This document shows, piece after piece, positions 41,474-49,535 of a DNA stretch of 64,000 nucleotides. Each line of letters begins with the position of its first letter. Within the stretch, counting starts at the first letter, position 1. This DNA is from Streptomyces olivaceoviridis (GTDB lineage: Bacteria; Actinomycetota; Actinomycetes; Streptomycetales; Streptomycetaceae). The stretch is taken from contig NZ_BMUI01000011.1 of NCBI RefSeq assembly GCF_014650115.1, positions 186,001 through 250,000 on the forward strand, written 5' to 3'. The position numbers were made by a program, and so were the translations under genes. A model generated the notes under the pieces. The model searched no databases. It saw nothing but the letters and a program-made list of their open reading frames with translations, and had not been told where the DNA came from.

Positions 41474-44071
41474 CTACAGGGTCTTCTCCGTCGCGGGGCC
41501 GACCAGCAGGCCCTCGCCGAAGCGGTCCACGCGGACCGTGTCGCCGTCCTTGACCTCGCCGGACAGGATCTCCTTGGCGAGCCGGTCGCCGATGGCGCTC
41601 TGCACCAGCCGGCGCAGCGGCCGGGCGCCGTAGGCCGGGTCCAGGCCCTCCTCCGCCAGCCAGGCCAGCGCCTGCGGGGTGACGTCCAGGCTGAGCTGCC
41701 GCTCGGCCAGCCGCTGGGCCAGCCGGTCGATCTGGAGCGCCGCGATCCGCTCCAGCTCGGGCTTGGTGAGCGCCGAGAAGACCACGAGGTCGTCCAGCCG
41801 GTTGAGGAACTCCGGCTTGAAGGAGGCCCGGACGGTCTCCAGCACCTGCTCCTTCTTCTGCTCCTCGGTGGTCAGCGGGTCCATCAGGAAGTGGCTGCCC
41901 AGGTTGGAGGTGAGGACCAGGATGGTGTTGCGGAAGTCGACCGTACGGCCCTGACCGTCCGTCAGCCGGCCGTCGTCCAGCACCTGGAGCAGGATGTCGA
42001 AGACCTCCGGGTGGGCCTTCTCCACCTCGTCCAGCAGGATCACGCTGTACGGGCGCCGGCGCACGGCCTCGGTGAGCTGGCCGCCCTCCTCGTAGCCGAC
42101 GTACCCGGGGGGCGCGCCGACCAGCCGGGCCACGCTGTGCTTCTCGCCGTACTCCGACATGTCGATGCGGATCATGGCCCGCTCGTCGTCGAAGAGGAAG
42201 TCCGCGAGCGCCTTGGCCAGTTCGGTCTTGCCGACACCGGTCGGGCCGAGGAAGAGGAAGGACCCGGTGGGCCGGTCGGGGTCGGCGATACCGGCCCGCG
42301 AGCGGCGTACGGCGTCCGACACGGCCCGTACGGCCTCGCCCTGGCCGATGAGCCGCTTGCCGATCTCCTCCTCCATGCGCAGCAGCTTCTGCGTCTCGCC
42401 CTCCAGCAGGCGCCCGGCGGGGATGCCGGTCCAGGCGGCGACGACGTCGGCGATGTCGTCGGAGCCGACCTCCTCCTTGACCATGGTGTCCTTGGCGACC
42501 TCCTCCTCGGCGGCGGAGGCGGCCTCCAGCTCCTTCTCCAACTGCGGGATCTCGCCGTACAGCAGCTTGGCCGCGGTGTCGAAGTCGCCGTCGCGCTGGG
42601 CCCGTTCGGCCTGTCCGCGCAGGTCGTCCAGGCGCTCCTTGAGCTCACCGACCCGGTTGAGGGACTGCTTCTCCTTCTCCCAGCGGGCGGTCAGGCCGCG
42701 CAGCTCCTCCTCCTTGTCGGCGAGGTCGCGGCGCAGCTTCTCCAGGCGGGCGACGGAGGCCGGGTCGGTCTCCTTGCTGAGGGCCAGCTCCTCCATCCGC
42801 AGCCGGTCGACGGAGCGCTGGAGCTCGTCGATCTCCACGGGCGAGGAGTCGATCTCCATGCGCAGCCGGGAGGCCGCCTCGTCGACGAGGTCGATGGCCT
42901 TGTCCGGCAGGAAGCGGGAGGTGATGTACCGGTCGGACAGGGTCGCGGCGGCCACCAGCGCGGAGTCGTTGATCTGCACCTTGTGGTGGGCCTCGTAGCG
43001 CCCCTTGAGCCCGCGCAGGATCGCGATGGTGTCCTCGACGCTCGGCTCGCCGACGAAGACCTGCTGGAAGCGGCGCTCCAGCGCCGGGTCCTTCTCGATC
43101 CGCTCCCGGTACTCGTCCAGCGTGGTCGCGCCGATCATGCGCAGTTCACCGCGGGCGAGCATCGGCTTCAGCATGTTGCCCGCGTCCATGGCGGAGTCCC
43201 CGCCGGCACCGGCGCCCACGACGGTGTGCAGCTCGTCGATGAAGGTGATGATCTGCCCGTCGGACTCCTTGATCTCCGACAGGACGGCCTTGAGGCGCTC
43301 CTCGAACTCACCGCGGTACTTGGCGCCGGCCACCATCGCGCCGAGGTCGAGCGCGACCAGCCGCTTGTCCTTCAGCGACTCGGGCACGTCGCCCTTGACG
43401 ATCCGCTGGGCGAGCCCCTCGACCACGGCGGTCTTGCCGACGCCCGGCTCACCGATGAGGACGGGGTTGTTCTTCGTACGACGGCTCAGCACCTGCACGA
43501 CCCGCCGGATCTCCTGGTCCCGCCCGATGACCGGGTCGAGCCGGCCCTCGCGGGCGGCGGCGGTGAAGTCGGTGCCGAACTTCTCCAGGGCCTTGTACTG
43601 GCCCTCCGGGTCGGCGGTGGTCACGCGGCGTCCTCCCCTGGCCTTCTGGAAGGCCTCCTGAAGTTTCTTCGCATCGGCGCCCTGCTCCTTGAGCGCGTCC
43701 CCGGTGGGACCGCCCTTCGCGGCGATGCCGATGAGCATGTGCTCGGTGGACAGGTACTCGTCGCCGAGCGCCTTGGCGCGCTCGGTGGCGTCCGCGATCA
43801 CGGCGAGCAGCTCGCGGTTCGGCTGCGGAGGCGCGACGGTGGACCCGGTCACGCTGGGCAGACCGGCCAGGATGCGCTCCGCGCCGGAGCGTACGGCGAC
43901 CTGGTCGGCCTCGACGGCCGCGAGCAGGTCGGTGATGTTCTCGTTGTCCTGCCCCTGGAGCAGAGCCAGCAGCAGGTGAGCGGGGGTGAGATCCGGGTGC
44001 CCCTCGGTGAGGGCACGATTGCTCGCCGCGTTGATCGCGTCCCGGCTCCTGTTGGTCAGCTCGGCGTCCAC
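41474..44071 (-). CDS. clpB: ATP-dependent chaperone ClpB
   Basis: Hexameric disaggregase acting with DnaK/DnaJ/GrpE to rescue aggregated proteins. The 865-residue protein has an N-terminal Clp_N domain (two repeats), AAA1 with Walker A GEPGVGKTA and Walker B IITFIDELHTVVGAG, the long coiled-coil middle domain (about 400-525) that distinguishes ClpB from ClpC/ClpA, and AAA2 with GPTGVGKTE and a sensor region. The gene starts about 52 nt downstream of a perfect HspR operator (HAIR), so it belongs to the HspR regulon with the dnaK operon 10 kb away. Confidence 0.97.
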   Translation of the reverse strand: MDAELTNRSRDAINAASNRALTEGHPDLTPAHLLLALLQGQDNENITDLLAAVEADQVAVRSGAERILAGLPSVTGSTVAPPQPNRELLAVIADATERAKALGDEYLSTEHMLIGIAAKGGPTGDALKEQGADAKKLQEAFQKARGGRRVTTADPEGQYKALEKFGTDFTAAAREGRLDPVIGRDQEIRRVVQVLSRRTKNNPVLIGEPGVGKTAVVEGLAQRIVKGDVPESLKDKRLVALDLGAMVAGAKYRGEFEERLKAVLSEIKESDGQIITFIDELHTVVGAGAGGDSAMDAGNMLKPMLARGELRMIGATTLDEYRERIEKDPALERRFQQVFVGEPSVEDTIAILRGLKGRYEAHHKVQINDSALVAAATLSDRYITSRFLPDKAIDLVDEAASRLRMEIDSSPVEIDELQRSVDRLRMEELALSKETDPASVARLEKLRRDLADKEEELRGLTARWEKEKQSLNRVGELKERLDDLRGQAERAQRDGDFDTAAKLLYGEIPQLEKELEAASAAEEEVAKDTMVKEEVGSDDIADVVAAWTGIPAGRLLEGETQKLLRMEEEIGKRLIGQGEAVRAVSDAVRRSRAGIADPDRPTGSFLFLGPTGVGKTELAKALADFLFDDERAMIRIDMSEYGEKHSVARLVGAPPGYVGYEEGGQLTEAVRRRPYSVILLDEVEKAHPEVFDILLQVLDDGRLTDGQGRTVDFRNTILVLTSNLGSHFLMDPLTTEEQKKEQVLETVRASFKPEFLNRLDDLVVFSALTKPELERIAALQIDRLAQRLAERQLSLDVTPQALAWLAEEGLDPAYGARPLRRLVQSAIGDRLAKEILSGEVKDGDTVRVDRFGEGLLVGPATEKTL

Positions 44072-44122
44072 GTGTGCGTTCTCCTCCTACCCGACGGTCC
44101 TGCCTCAAGCAACGTACACAAA

Positions 44123-44143
44123 CTTGAGTCTATTCCACTCAAG
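44123..44143. promoter_or_regulatory. HAIR operator (HspR binding site) of clpB
   Basis: CTTGAGT (44123-44129), 7-nt spacer, ACTCAAG (44137-44143): an exact match to the HAIR consensus CTTGAGT-N7-ACTCAAG. It lies in the divergent region between clpB and the PPOX-type gene. HspR, encoded at 49066-49530, should repress from here. A further CTCAAG at 44104-44109 may be a second half-site. Confidence 0.93.
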
Positions 44144-44188
44144 GCAGGCCGCGCACGGGTCCCGGCGGTGTCGGTTAGGTTGCACGGC

Positions 44189-44602
44189 ATGGCCTCGTAC
44201 TCCCAGGATCCGGCTGCCCCGGACGAGCCGTACCTCGCCTTCTGGCGCGAACGGCATCTGTGCACCCTGACGACCCTCCGCCCCGACGGCAGCCCGCACG
44301 TGGTGCCGGTGGGGGTGACCTACGACGCCCCGGCACGGCTGGCCCGGGTGATCACCAACAGGACCAGCACGAAGGTGGCCCATGTGCGCGCGGCCGGGGC
44401 CGAGGGGGCCCGGGTGGCGGTGTGCCAGGTGGACGGCCGGCGCTGGGCGACGCTGGAGGGGCGGGCGCGGGTGCGCGCCGAGCCGGAGCGGGTCGCGGAG
44501 GCGGAGCGGCGGTACGCGGAGCGGTACGAGCGGACGCCCTCGCCGAACCCGTCCCGGGTGGTGATCGAGATCGAGGTGGAGCGGGCGCTGGGGCGCGGCT
44601 GA
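44189..44602 (+). CDS. PPOX-class (F420/FMN-binding) oxidoreductase
   Basis: The 137-residue split-barrel flavin-type protein contains HLCTLTTLRPDGSPHVVPVGVTYD, VITNRTSTKVAHVRA, the segment VAVCQVDGRRWATLEGRARV and a final helix AEAERRYAERYERTPSPNPSRVVIEIEVERA. This matches the TIGR03618-type F420-dependent subgroup of actinobacteria. Substrate unknown. Its promoter region overlaps the clpB HAIR site, so HspR could also affect it. Confidence 0.85.
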   Translation: MASYSQDPAAPDEPYLAFWRERHLCTLTTLRPDGSPHVVPVGVTYDAPARLARVITNRTSTKVAHVRAAGAEGARVAVCQVDGRRWATLEGRARVRAEPERVAEAERRYAERYERTPSPNPSRVVIEIEVERALGRG

Positions 44603-44672
44603 GCACGGTCGGCGCCCGGCGGTTTCCGGCCACCGTGGAGTAGGCCCATACCCCGAAATGTCGCCACAAACT

Positions 44673-44713
44673 GCAGCGGCGTCACCGTGTTCAGGTCACG
44701 GTGACGCCGCTGC
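44673..44713. terminator. Strong hairpin terminator
   Basis: GCAGCGGCGTCACCGTG (44673-44689) and CACGGTGACGCCGCTGC (44697-44713) form a perfect 17-bp stem with a 7-nt loop. It separates the ends of the convergent PPOX gene and the Rieske-like gene. Confidence 0.85.
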
Positions 44714-44756
44714 GGGGGGAAGCACCTGAGCGATCTGTTACGACGGGGGAATCGCG

Positions 44757-45092
44757 TCAGGCACTGCGGGGGGTGGCCGAGATGGTTCGTACGTCGGACG
44801 GCGCCGGCTCGGACAGCCGGTGGTCCCGCTGGTCCAGGTTCACAAAGATCATTCCGTACCGGATGGCACAGCGCACCGGCTGCGGCGCGCCACGCGGCTT
44901 GCGCAGGCACCGGTACGCCCGCACATCCCCGTCCTCGTCCCGCGTGACGACGACCGGCTCACCGAACACGGTGACCATCAGTGAGTCACCACTGTGCGGG
45001 ATGGCCGTGACCAGGTCGATGAAGTGCCAGCCGGAGCGGTAGGCGGTGGCCATCTCGCGACGGAAGGACCGGTCGTCGGGTGGAGTAGTCAT
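44757..45092 (-). CDS. Vestigial Rieske-domain-like small protein
   Basis: A 111-residue protein. GWHFIDLVTAIPHSGDSLMV, then FGEPVVVTRDEDGDVRAYRC and RYGMIFVNLDQ align with pieces of Rieske-type ring-hydroxylating oxygenase alpha subunits (GEPVVVxRDxxGxVxA ... FVNLDP). The cluster ligands CxH...CxxH are missing, replaced by a short RCLRKPRGAPQPVRC segment. It starts 3 nt after the stop of the small secreted peptide gene, so the two are cotranscribed. A binding or regulatory role in that peptide system is plausible; enzymatic activity is unlikely. Confidence 0.62.
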   Translation of the reverse strand: MTTPPDDRSFRREMATAYRSGWHFIDLVTAIPHSGDSLMVTVFGEPVVVTRDEDGDVRAYRCLRKPRGAPQPVRCAIRYGMIFVNLDQRDHRLSEPAPSDVRTISATPRSA

Positions 45093-45095
45093 CAG

Positions 45096-45299
45096 TCAGC
45101 CCCAGGTGGTGTCGTCCACACCATCGGAATGAGCCGTCCCGGTGCTGCCGTCACTCATGGCGACTGTCCGGGGAGCCACTCCCCAGGTCGTATCGCCCGC
45201 GGCGTCACGCTTCGCACCGGAGAGGCCACTCAGCGCGCCAATGGCCACAACGGTGGAGAAGGCGACGGCAAGCATCGACCGAAGCAATTTGTTGCGCAT
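45096..45299 (-). CDS. Small secreted peptide with two DTTWG motifs
   Basis: The 67-residue precursor has an N-terminal basic region (MRNKLLRS), a hydrophobic core (MLAVAFSTVVAIGALSGL) and a likely cleavage after the SGA near residue 29. The ~38-residue mature part contains DTTWG twice, at 36-40 and 63-67, the second at the extreme C-terminus. GTGAGG lies 12 nt upstream of the ATG. It is divergent from a LuxR-type regulator (104 nt) and coupled to a Rieske-like gene 3 nt downstream. The layout suggests a secreted signal or adhesive peptide, but no family is recognised. Confidence 0.75.
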   Translation of the reverse strand: MRNKLLRSMLAVAFSTVVAIGALSGLSGAKRDAAGDTTWGVAPRTVAMSDGSTGTAHSDGVDDTTWG

Positions 45300-45403
45300 A
45301 TTCGGCTTCGTCCTCACTTGAAGGTCCCCTCTTCCCCCGTCGAACAAGACGATGTCTCATTTGGGCACGTCATGGCCACACGATCGGTGCATCATGTTCC
45401 TGC

Positions 45404-46414
45404 ATGTTCAGGACCCTGGGGGGTGGAGATTTGCCAACAAATCGGACCAAAGCGTCACATCCCCATGCCATGACCGAACTCTGCGAGGAGGGTAGCGGCC
45501 TTTACGCCAAGGCGCTGCGCGTGGGGCGGATAGCCCGCGCGGACGCGGAAGCCGCCCCCTGCCTCATGGAGTTCGCCCTCCTGCAACCGGATCCGGACGA
45601 CGCGAACTGGCTGCGCCCCACCCCGCCGTCCGTCGCCCTGGCCCAGCGGCTCAATCCGATAGAGCGCGAGATCTCCGACCGCAGGCGGCTGTCGATCGAA
45701 CTGGCCGAGGTCTTCGAACCGTTCATGGCGCTCAGCGCCCAGGACACCACCTCCACCCACGCCATCTCGGTGCTGGAGGGCCTGGACCGCATCAACGCCG
45801 CCCTCGACATAGCGACGGCCGAGTGCCGCTCCGAGGTGCTGACCGTGCAGCCGACCAGCCGCCGACTGGAACACACCCTCCTCCAGGGCCTGGAACGCGA
45901 CCGCCCCCTCCTCGAACGCGGCGTGCGCATCCGGACCCTGTACCAGCACACCGCCCGCTACAGCCCCGAGACCCTCGGGTACGTGGCCCAGTTCTCCGTC
46001 GGGAAGGTGGAGTACCGCACCATCGACGAACTGGTGGAGCGGCTCATCATCTGCGACGAGACCGTCGCCTTCATCCCCGTGCGCGACGACCGCCAGGTCG
46101 CCCTGGAACTCCGCCACCCCGGCCTGGTGCGCTACCTGATCAAGGTGTTCGAGTTCATGTGGGCCCGCGCCGTGCCGCTGAGCACCGGCGCCCCCTACGA
46201 GACGGCCCCGGACGGCATCACGGACATCCAGCACTCCATCGCCAAGCTCCTGGTCGAGGGCCACGTCGACGAGGCCATCGCCCGCCGTCTCGGCATGAAC
46301 GTGCGCACCTGCCGGGCCCACATCGCCAAGCTGGCCCAGGCCCTCGGCAGCGGCAGCCGCGCGCAACTGGGCTACCTCATCGCCCAGTCCGGCATCCTCG
46401 ACCGGGAGCACTGA
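45404..46414 (+). CDS. LuxR-type HTH regulator with large N-terminal domain (A)
   Basis: An up to 336-residue regulator. The N-terminal ~270 residues include CLMEFALLQPDPDDANWLRPTPP and a helical region (ISVLEGLDRINAALDIATAECRSEVLTVQP), then HTARYSPETLGYVAQF. The C-terminal LuxR-type HTH is KLLVEGHVDEAIARRLGMNVRTCRAHIAKLAQALGSGSRAQLG. It has no receiver domain. The paralogue at 46434-47477 shares HPH-x(5)-LC, PCLxExALLxPDPDD and the HTH. The start is uncertain: ATG 45404, TTG 45431 (GGGGGG upstream) or ATG 45470. Divergent from the DTTWG peptide gene, which it may control. Confidence 0.82.
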   Translation: MFRTLGGGDLPTNRTKASHPHAMTELCEEGSGLYAKALRVGRIARADAEAAPCLMEFALLQPDPDDANWLRPTPPSVALAQRLNPIEREISDRRRLSIELAEVFEPFMALSAQDTTSTHAISVLEGLDRINAALDIATAECRSEVLTVQPTSRRLEHTLLQGLERDRPLLERGVRIRTLYQHTARYSPETLGYVAQFSVGKVEYRTIDELVERLIICDETVAFIPVRDDRQVALELRHPGLVRYLIKVFEFMWARAVPLSTGAPYETAPDGITDIQHSIAKLLVEGHVDEAIARRLGMNVRTCRAHIAKLAQALGSGSRAQLGYLIAQSGILDREH

Positions 46415-46433
46415 GGCGCGGTCCCGCCACGGC

Positions 46434-47477
46434 TCAGCGCACGGCCGGGGGTTCCTGCTCCGGACCGGCGAGGGCGGTGGTCGGCAGGGGCGGGCGGTGC
46501 CCGTCCAGGCCGACCTGGGCGATGCGGACGCCGAGTTGGGTACGGCTGGCCGCGCCCAGGGTCTCCGACAGACGGGCGATGTGGGCCCGGCAGGTGCGCA
46601 CGCTGATGCCCAGGCGTTCGGCGATGACCGCGTCCTGGTGGCCCTCGGCGAGCAGCGCGGCGATGGACTGCTCGCGGTGCGAGATGCCCTCGATGCCGGT
46701 GTCGGGGAGCGGGGCCGTGAGCGGGATCGCCAGGCGCCACAGCCGTTCGAAGATCGTCACCAGATAGGCGATGAGGGCCGGGTGGCGCAGCTCCAGGGCC
46801 ATCGTGCGGTCGGTGTTGGCGGGGATGAACGCCACCGTGCGGTCGAAGAGGATGAGCCGGTCGATGACCTCGTCCAGGGTGCGCGCCTCCACCGCGTCGC
46901 CCATCAGCTCAAGGTAGTTCAGCAGGCCCTGGCCGTGCCGGGCCACATGCGTGTACAGGTCCCGCATCCGCACGCCCCGGCCGCGCAGCGCCAGCGCCCG
47001 GTGCAGGCCCTCGGAGAGCTCCGCCTCCCGCCGGATGCCGCCGGGCTGCACGGTGAGCACCTCGGTGGTGCACGCCTCGGTCGCCTCGTCCATCGCGGCC
47101 TGGATGCGGGAGAGCCCGTCCAGGACCCGGATGGCGCTGCCCTCGGCCGGCGCCGCCAGCGCGTTCAGCTGCCTTCCCAGGCCCGCGTACCACTCGAACG
47201 CGGCCACCGCCGAGCCCATCCGCCGCTGGCTCGCGCTGACCTCGTCGTAGACCCCGCGCAGCAGCCGGGTCATGACCTCCTGCGGGGAGGTCGGCACCAG
47301 CCAGTCCATGTCGTCCGGGTCGGGGTGCAGCAGGGCGAGCTCCAGCAGGCAGGGCACCGGTTCGGCGTCCGTGCGCGGCACCCGTCCCCGGCGCACGGCA
47401 CGGGAGTACACCCGGTCCCCGGCTGCGCACAGCCGGTCGGCACCGTGAGGATGCTCCTCCGCCCCGTGCCCGGCCAT
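46434..47477 (-). CDS. LuxR-type HTH regulator with large N-terminal domain (B), paralogue of the neighbour
   Basis: The 347-residue protein matches the convergent neighbour along its length: PCLLELALLHPDPDDMDWLVPTSPQ, AIRVLDGLSRIQAAMDEATEACTTEVLTVQPG, HVARHGQGLLNYLELMG and the HTH LLAEGHQDAVIAERLGISVRTCRAHIARLSETLGAASRTQLG. The ATG at 47477 is preceded by GGGGGTGG. The two stops are 19 nt apart, so they arose by inverted duplication or convergent gain. The N-terminal domain resembles the sensor half of TrmB/LuxR-like single-component regulators. Ligand unknown. Confidence 0.85.
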   Translation of the reverse strand: MAGHGAEEHPHGADRLCAAGDRVYSRAVRRGRVPRTDAEPVPCLLELALLHPDPDDMDWLVPTSPQEVMTRLLRGVYDEVSASQRRMGSAVAAFEWYAGLGRQLNALAAPAEGSAIRVLDGLSRIQAAMDEATEACTTEVLTVQPGGIRREAELSEGLHRALALRGRGVRMRDLYTHVARHGQGLLNYLELMGDAVEARTLDEVIDRLILFDRTVAFIPANTDRTMALELRHPALIAYLVTIFERLWRLAIPLTAPLPDTGIEGISHREQSIAALLAEGHQDAVIAERLGISVRTCRAHIARLSETLGAASRTQLGVRIAQVGLDGHRPPLPTTALAGPEQEPPAVR

Positions 47478-47651
47478 CGCCCATTCCACCCCCGGTGTGC
47501 TGCCACTTCCGTGGCGCAACTATGCGCGGCGCCGAACCGGGTCCGCAACACGGCTCCCTCCACGGCGGCCACCGGAAAATACCGCTGTGTCCGGGTTTCG
47601 GCACCGGTCCGCGCCGCGTACCGCGGCCGGCCGGGGGTGGAACGCGGCGCC

Positions 47652-48758
47652 CTACTTCAGACCGACCGCCGCGCAGGCCGCCTTGTACCTGGCGGTGCAG
47701 ATCTGGTCGACGGTGTAGATGCCGTCCGCGACGACCGTGTCCTTGATGGTGCGCTTGGTCAGCGCGGTCACCTGAACCAGCTTGGCCGGGATGTCCTTGG
47801 TGGTGGGGCTGTCCACCCGGTCCTGGGTGAGGGCGTCGAACTGGATGTCCTTGCCCTGGAGCTTGGTGACGGCCATCTGCGCGGCGGCCTCGGCCTCGTC
47901 CGGGTAGGACTTGAAGACGCTCATGTACTGCTCGTCCGTCAGTACCCGCTGCACGGCGTCCAGTTCGGCGTCCTGACCGGTGATCGGGGGCAGGTCGGTG
48001 ACACCGGCCGCCTTCAGGGCCTTGATGATGCCGCCCGCCATGCCGTCGTTGGCGGAGTAGACACCGGCGATGTTGTCCTTGCCGATCTTCGCGATGGCCT
48101 TGGCCATGTTGGCCTCGGCGTTCTCCGGCTTCCACTTGACGGTGTCGTAGCTGTCCGCGATGTCCACCTTGCCGTTCAGCTCGGAGAGCGCGCCCTCCTT
48201 GAACTGCTTGGCGTTCGGGTCGGTGGGCGACCCGTTCATCATGACGATCTTGTCGGAGGTGCCGGCGTCCGGGCCCAGGGCCTCCAGCAGGGTGCGGCCC
48301 TGCACCTCGCCGACGAGTTCGTTGTCGAAGGAGATGTAGGCGTCGATCGGGCCCTCGGCGAGACGGTCGTAGGCGATGACCGGAATGCCCGCGTCCTTGG
48401 CCTTCTTCACCTCGCCGGCGATGGCGTGCGCGTCCACGGCGTCGATGAGGATGACGTCGACCTTGCCGTCGATCATGTTCTGCATCTGCTCGGACTGCCG
48501 GGCGGCGCTCGCGTCGGCGTTGGCGTACTCCACCTTGCCCTGCTTCTTGGTGAGTTCGGCCACCTTGTCCCGGATGATGGGGTAGTCGAACTTGTCGTAG
48601 CGGGTGTTCGCCTTCTCCGGCAGCAGCAGGCCCACCGTGATGTCGTTGCCCTTGGTCGGGCTCGCACTCGCGCCGTCCCCCGTCACGTTCAGCACGCCAC
48701 AGCCGGCGAGCGAGAGGGTCATCGTGGACACGGCCACGGATATGGCGATACGGCGCAT
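47652..48758 (-). CDS. Orphan sugar ABC substrate-binding lipoprotein (XylF/RbsB type)
   Basis: The 368-residue protein has a lipoprotein signal (MTLSLAGCGVL, lipobox LAGC). A type I periplasmic-binding fold follows: ITVGLLLPEKANTRYDKFDYP, DVILIDAVDAHAIAGEVKKAKDAGIPVIAYDR, YISFDNELVGEVQGRTLLEAL, YSANDGMAGGIIKALKAAG and ITGQDAELDAVQRVL, matching D-xylose/ribose binding proteins. No permease or ATPase gene is adjacent, which is unusual for this class; it may feed a distant transporter or a sensor. Confidence 0.88.
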   Translation of the reverse strand: MRRIAISVAVSTMTLSLAGCGVLNVTGDGASASPTKGNDITVGLLLPEKANTRYDKFDYPIIRDKVAELTKKQGKVEYANADASAARQSEQMQNMIDGKVDVILIDAVDAHAIAGEVKKAKDAGIPVIAYDRLAEGPIDAYISFDNELVGEVQGRTLLEALGPDAGTSDKIVMMNGSPTDPNAKQFKEGALSELNGKVDIADSYDTVKWKPENAEANMAKAIAKIGKDNIAGVYSANDGMAGGIIKALKAAGVTDLPPITGQDAELDAVQRVLTDEQYMSVFKSYPDEAEAAAQMAVTKLQGKDIQFDALTQDRVDSPTTKDIPAKLVQVTALTKRTIKDTVVADGIYTVDQICTARYKAACAAVGLK

Positions 48759-49014
48759 GCGAGGGCTCACTTCAGGTGCGTTCCGGACGTGGGCGTTGCT
48801 ATACGGCCCAGGTGTCTGAAAAGACAACGCGCAGGCCACACCTGGCGTCAAGAAGAATCACTTAACGAGTGCGCAACAGCACGCTCCGCTGCATCTGTGG
48901 AGGTCACGCGAAACCCCCTTCAAATTCCCTTTACGGACCGTCCACGTCAAGGGAGTTCACGGGAACGGCAAAGACCCGTACAACCAGGGCGGTTCCGCAC
49001 GGGTCGTGAGGAGA
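48759..49014. other. Intergenic region upstream of the orphan binding protein
   Basis: The 256 nt carry a relatively AT-rich stretch around 48846-48960 (AAGAAGAATCACTTAAC..., CCTTCAAATTCCCTTTACG), expected promoter DNA for the lipoprotein gene. No ORF with a ribosome binding site is seen. Confidence 0.45.
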
Positions 49015-49051
49015 CACGAAGAGGGGCCCGGAATCCGGGCCCCTCTTCGTG
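49015..49051. terminator. Terminator of the dnaK operon
   Basis: CACGAAGAGGGGCCCGGA (49015-49032) and TCCGGGCCCCTCTTCGTG (49034-49051) are a perfect 18-bp inverted repeat with almost no loop, just after the hspR stop. Confidence 0.88.
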
Positions 49052-49065
49052 TGCGCCTGTGCGCG

Positions 49066-49530
49066 TCAGTCCTGCTGCTGCCGCTTCGGCCGCCACACCA
49101 CCAACGCGCTGGTCTGCTGGACCTCCTGGTACGGGACCAGGTCGCGCCGGTAGGAGGCGTGCACGGCCGCCTCGCGCTGCTGCATCGCCGCCGCCGCGCC
49201 GTCCAGGGCCGCCTCCAGCTCCGCCACGCGGGACTGGAGCGCGGCGACCTGGTTCTCCAGTTCGATGATCCGCTTGATTCCGGCCAGGTTGATGCCCTCG
49301 TCCTGCGACAACTGCTGCACCTGGCGGAGCAGTTCGATGTCACGGGCCGAGTAGCGGCGGCCCCGGCCGGCGGTGCGGTCGGGCGAGACCAGGCCCAGGC
49401 GGTCGTACTGGCGCAGCGTCTGCGGGTGGAGTCCGGAGAGCTGGGCCGCCACCGAGATGACGTAGACCGGGGTCTCCTCGGTCAGTTCATACGGCCCACG
49501 AAAATTGTCAACGCGCCGACGGCCGTCCAT
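49066..49530 (-). CDS. hspR: Heat-shock repressor HspR (MerR family)
   Basis: A 154-residue MerR-type repressor. The HTH is VYVISVAAQLSGLHPQTLRQYDRLGLVSPDRTAGRGRRYSARDIELLRQVQQL, followed by the dimerisation coiled coil GIKRIIELENQVAALQSRVAELEAAL. HspR uses DnaK as corepressor and binds HAIR sites, which are visible upstream of dnaK (53262-53282, 53314-53334) and clpB (44123-44143). The last gene of the dnaK operon, 5 nt after dnaJ. ATG 49530 gives MDGRRRVDNFRG. Confidence 0.96.
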   Translation of the reverse strand: MDGRRRVDNFRGPYELTEETPVYVISVAAQLSGLHPQTLRQYDRLGLVSPDRTAGRGRRYSARDIELLRQVQQLSQDEGINLAGIKRIIELENQVAALQSRVAELEAALDGAAAAMQQREAAVHASYRRDLVPYQEVQQTSALVVWRPKRQQQD

Positions 49531-49535
49531 CACTC

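Noticed and set aside
41468..44188. Plus-strand open frame antisense to clpB, continuous with the PPOX gene
   Set aside because: Only the part from 44189 reads as a known domain; the rest is a mirror of clpB.
46497..49268. Plus-strand open frame across LuxR-B and the binding-protein gene
   Set aside because: Antisense shadow; low-complexity Arg/Gly/Val text with no motif.
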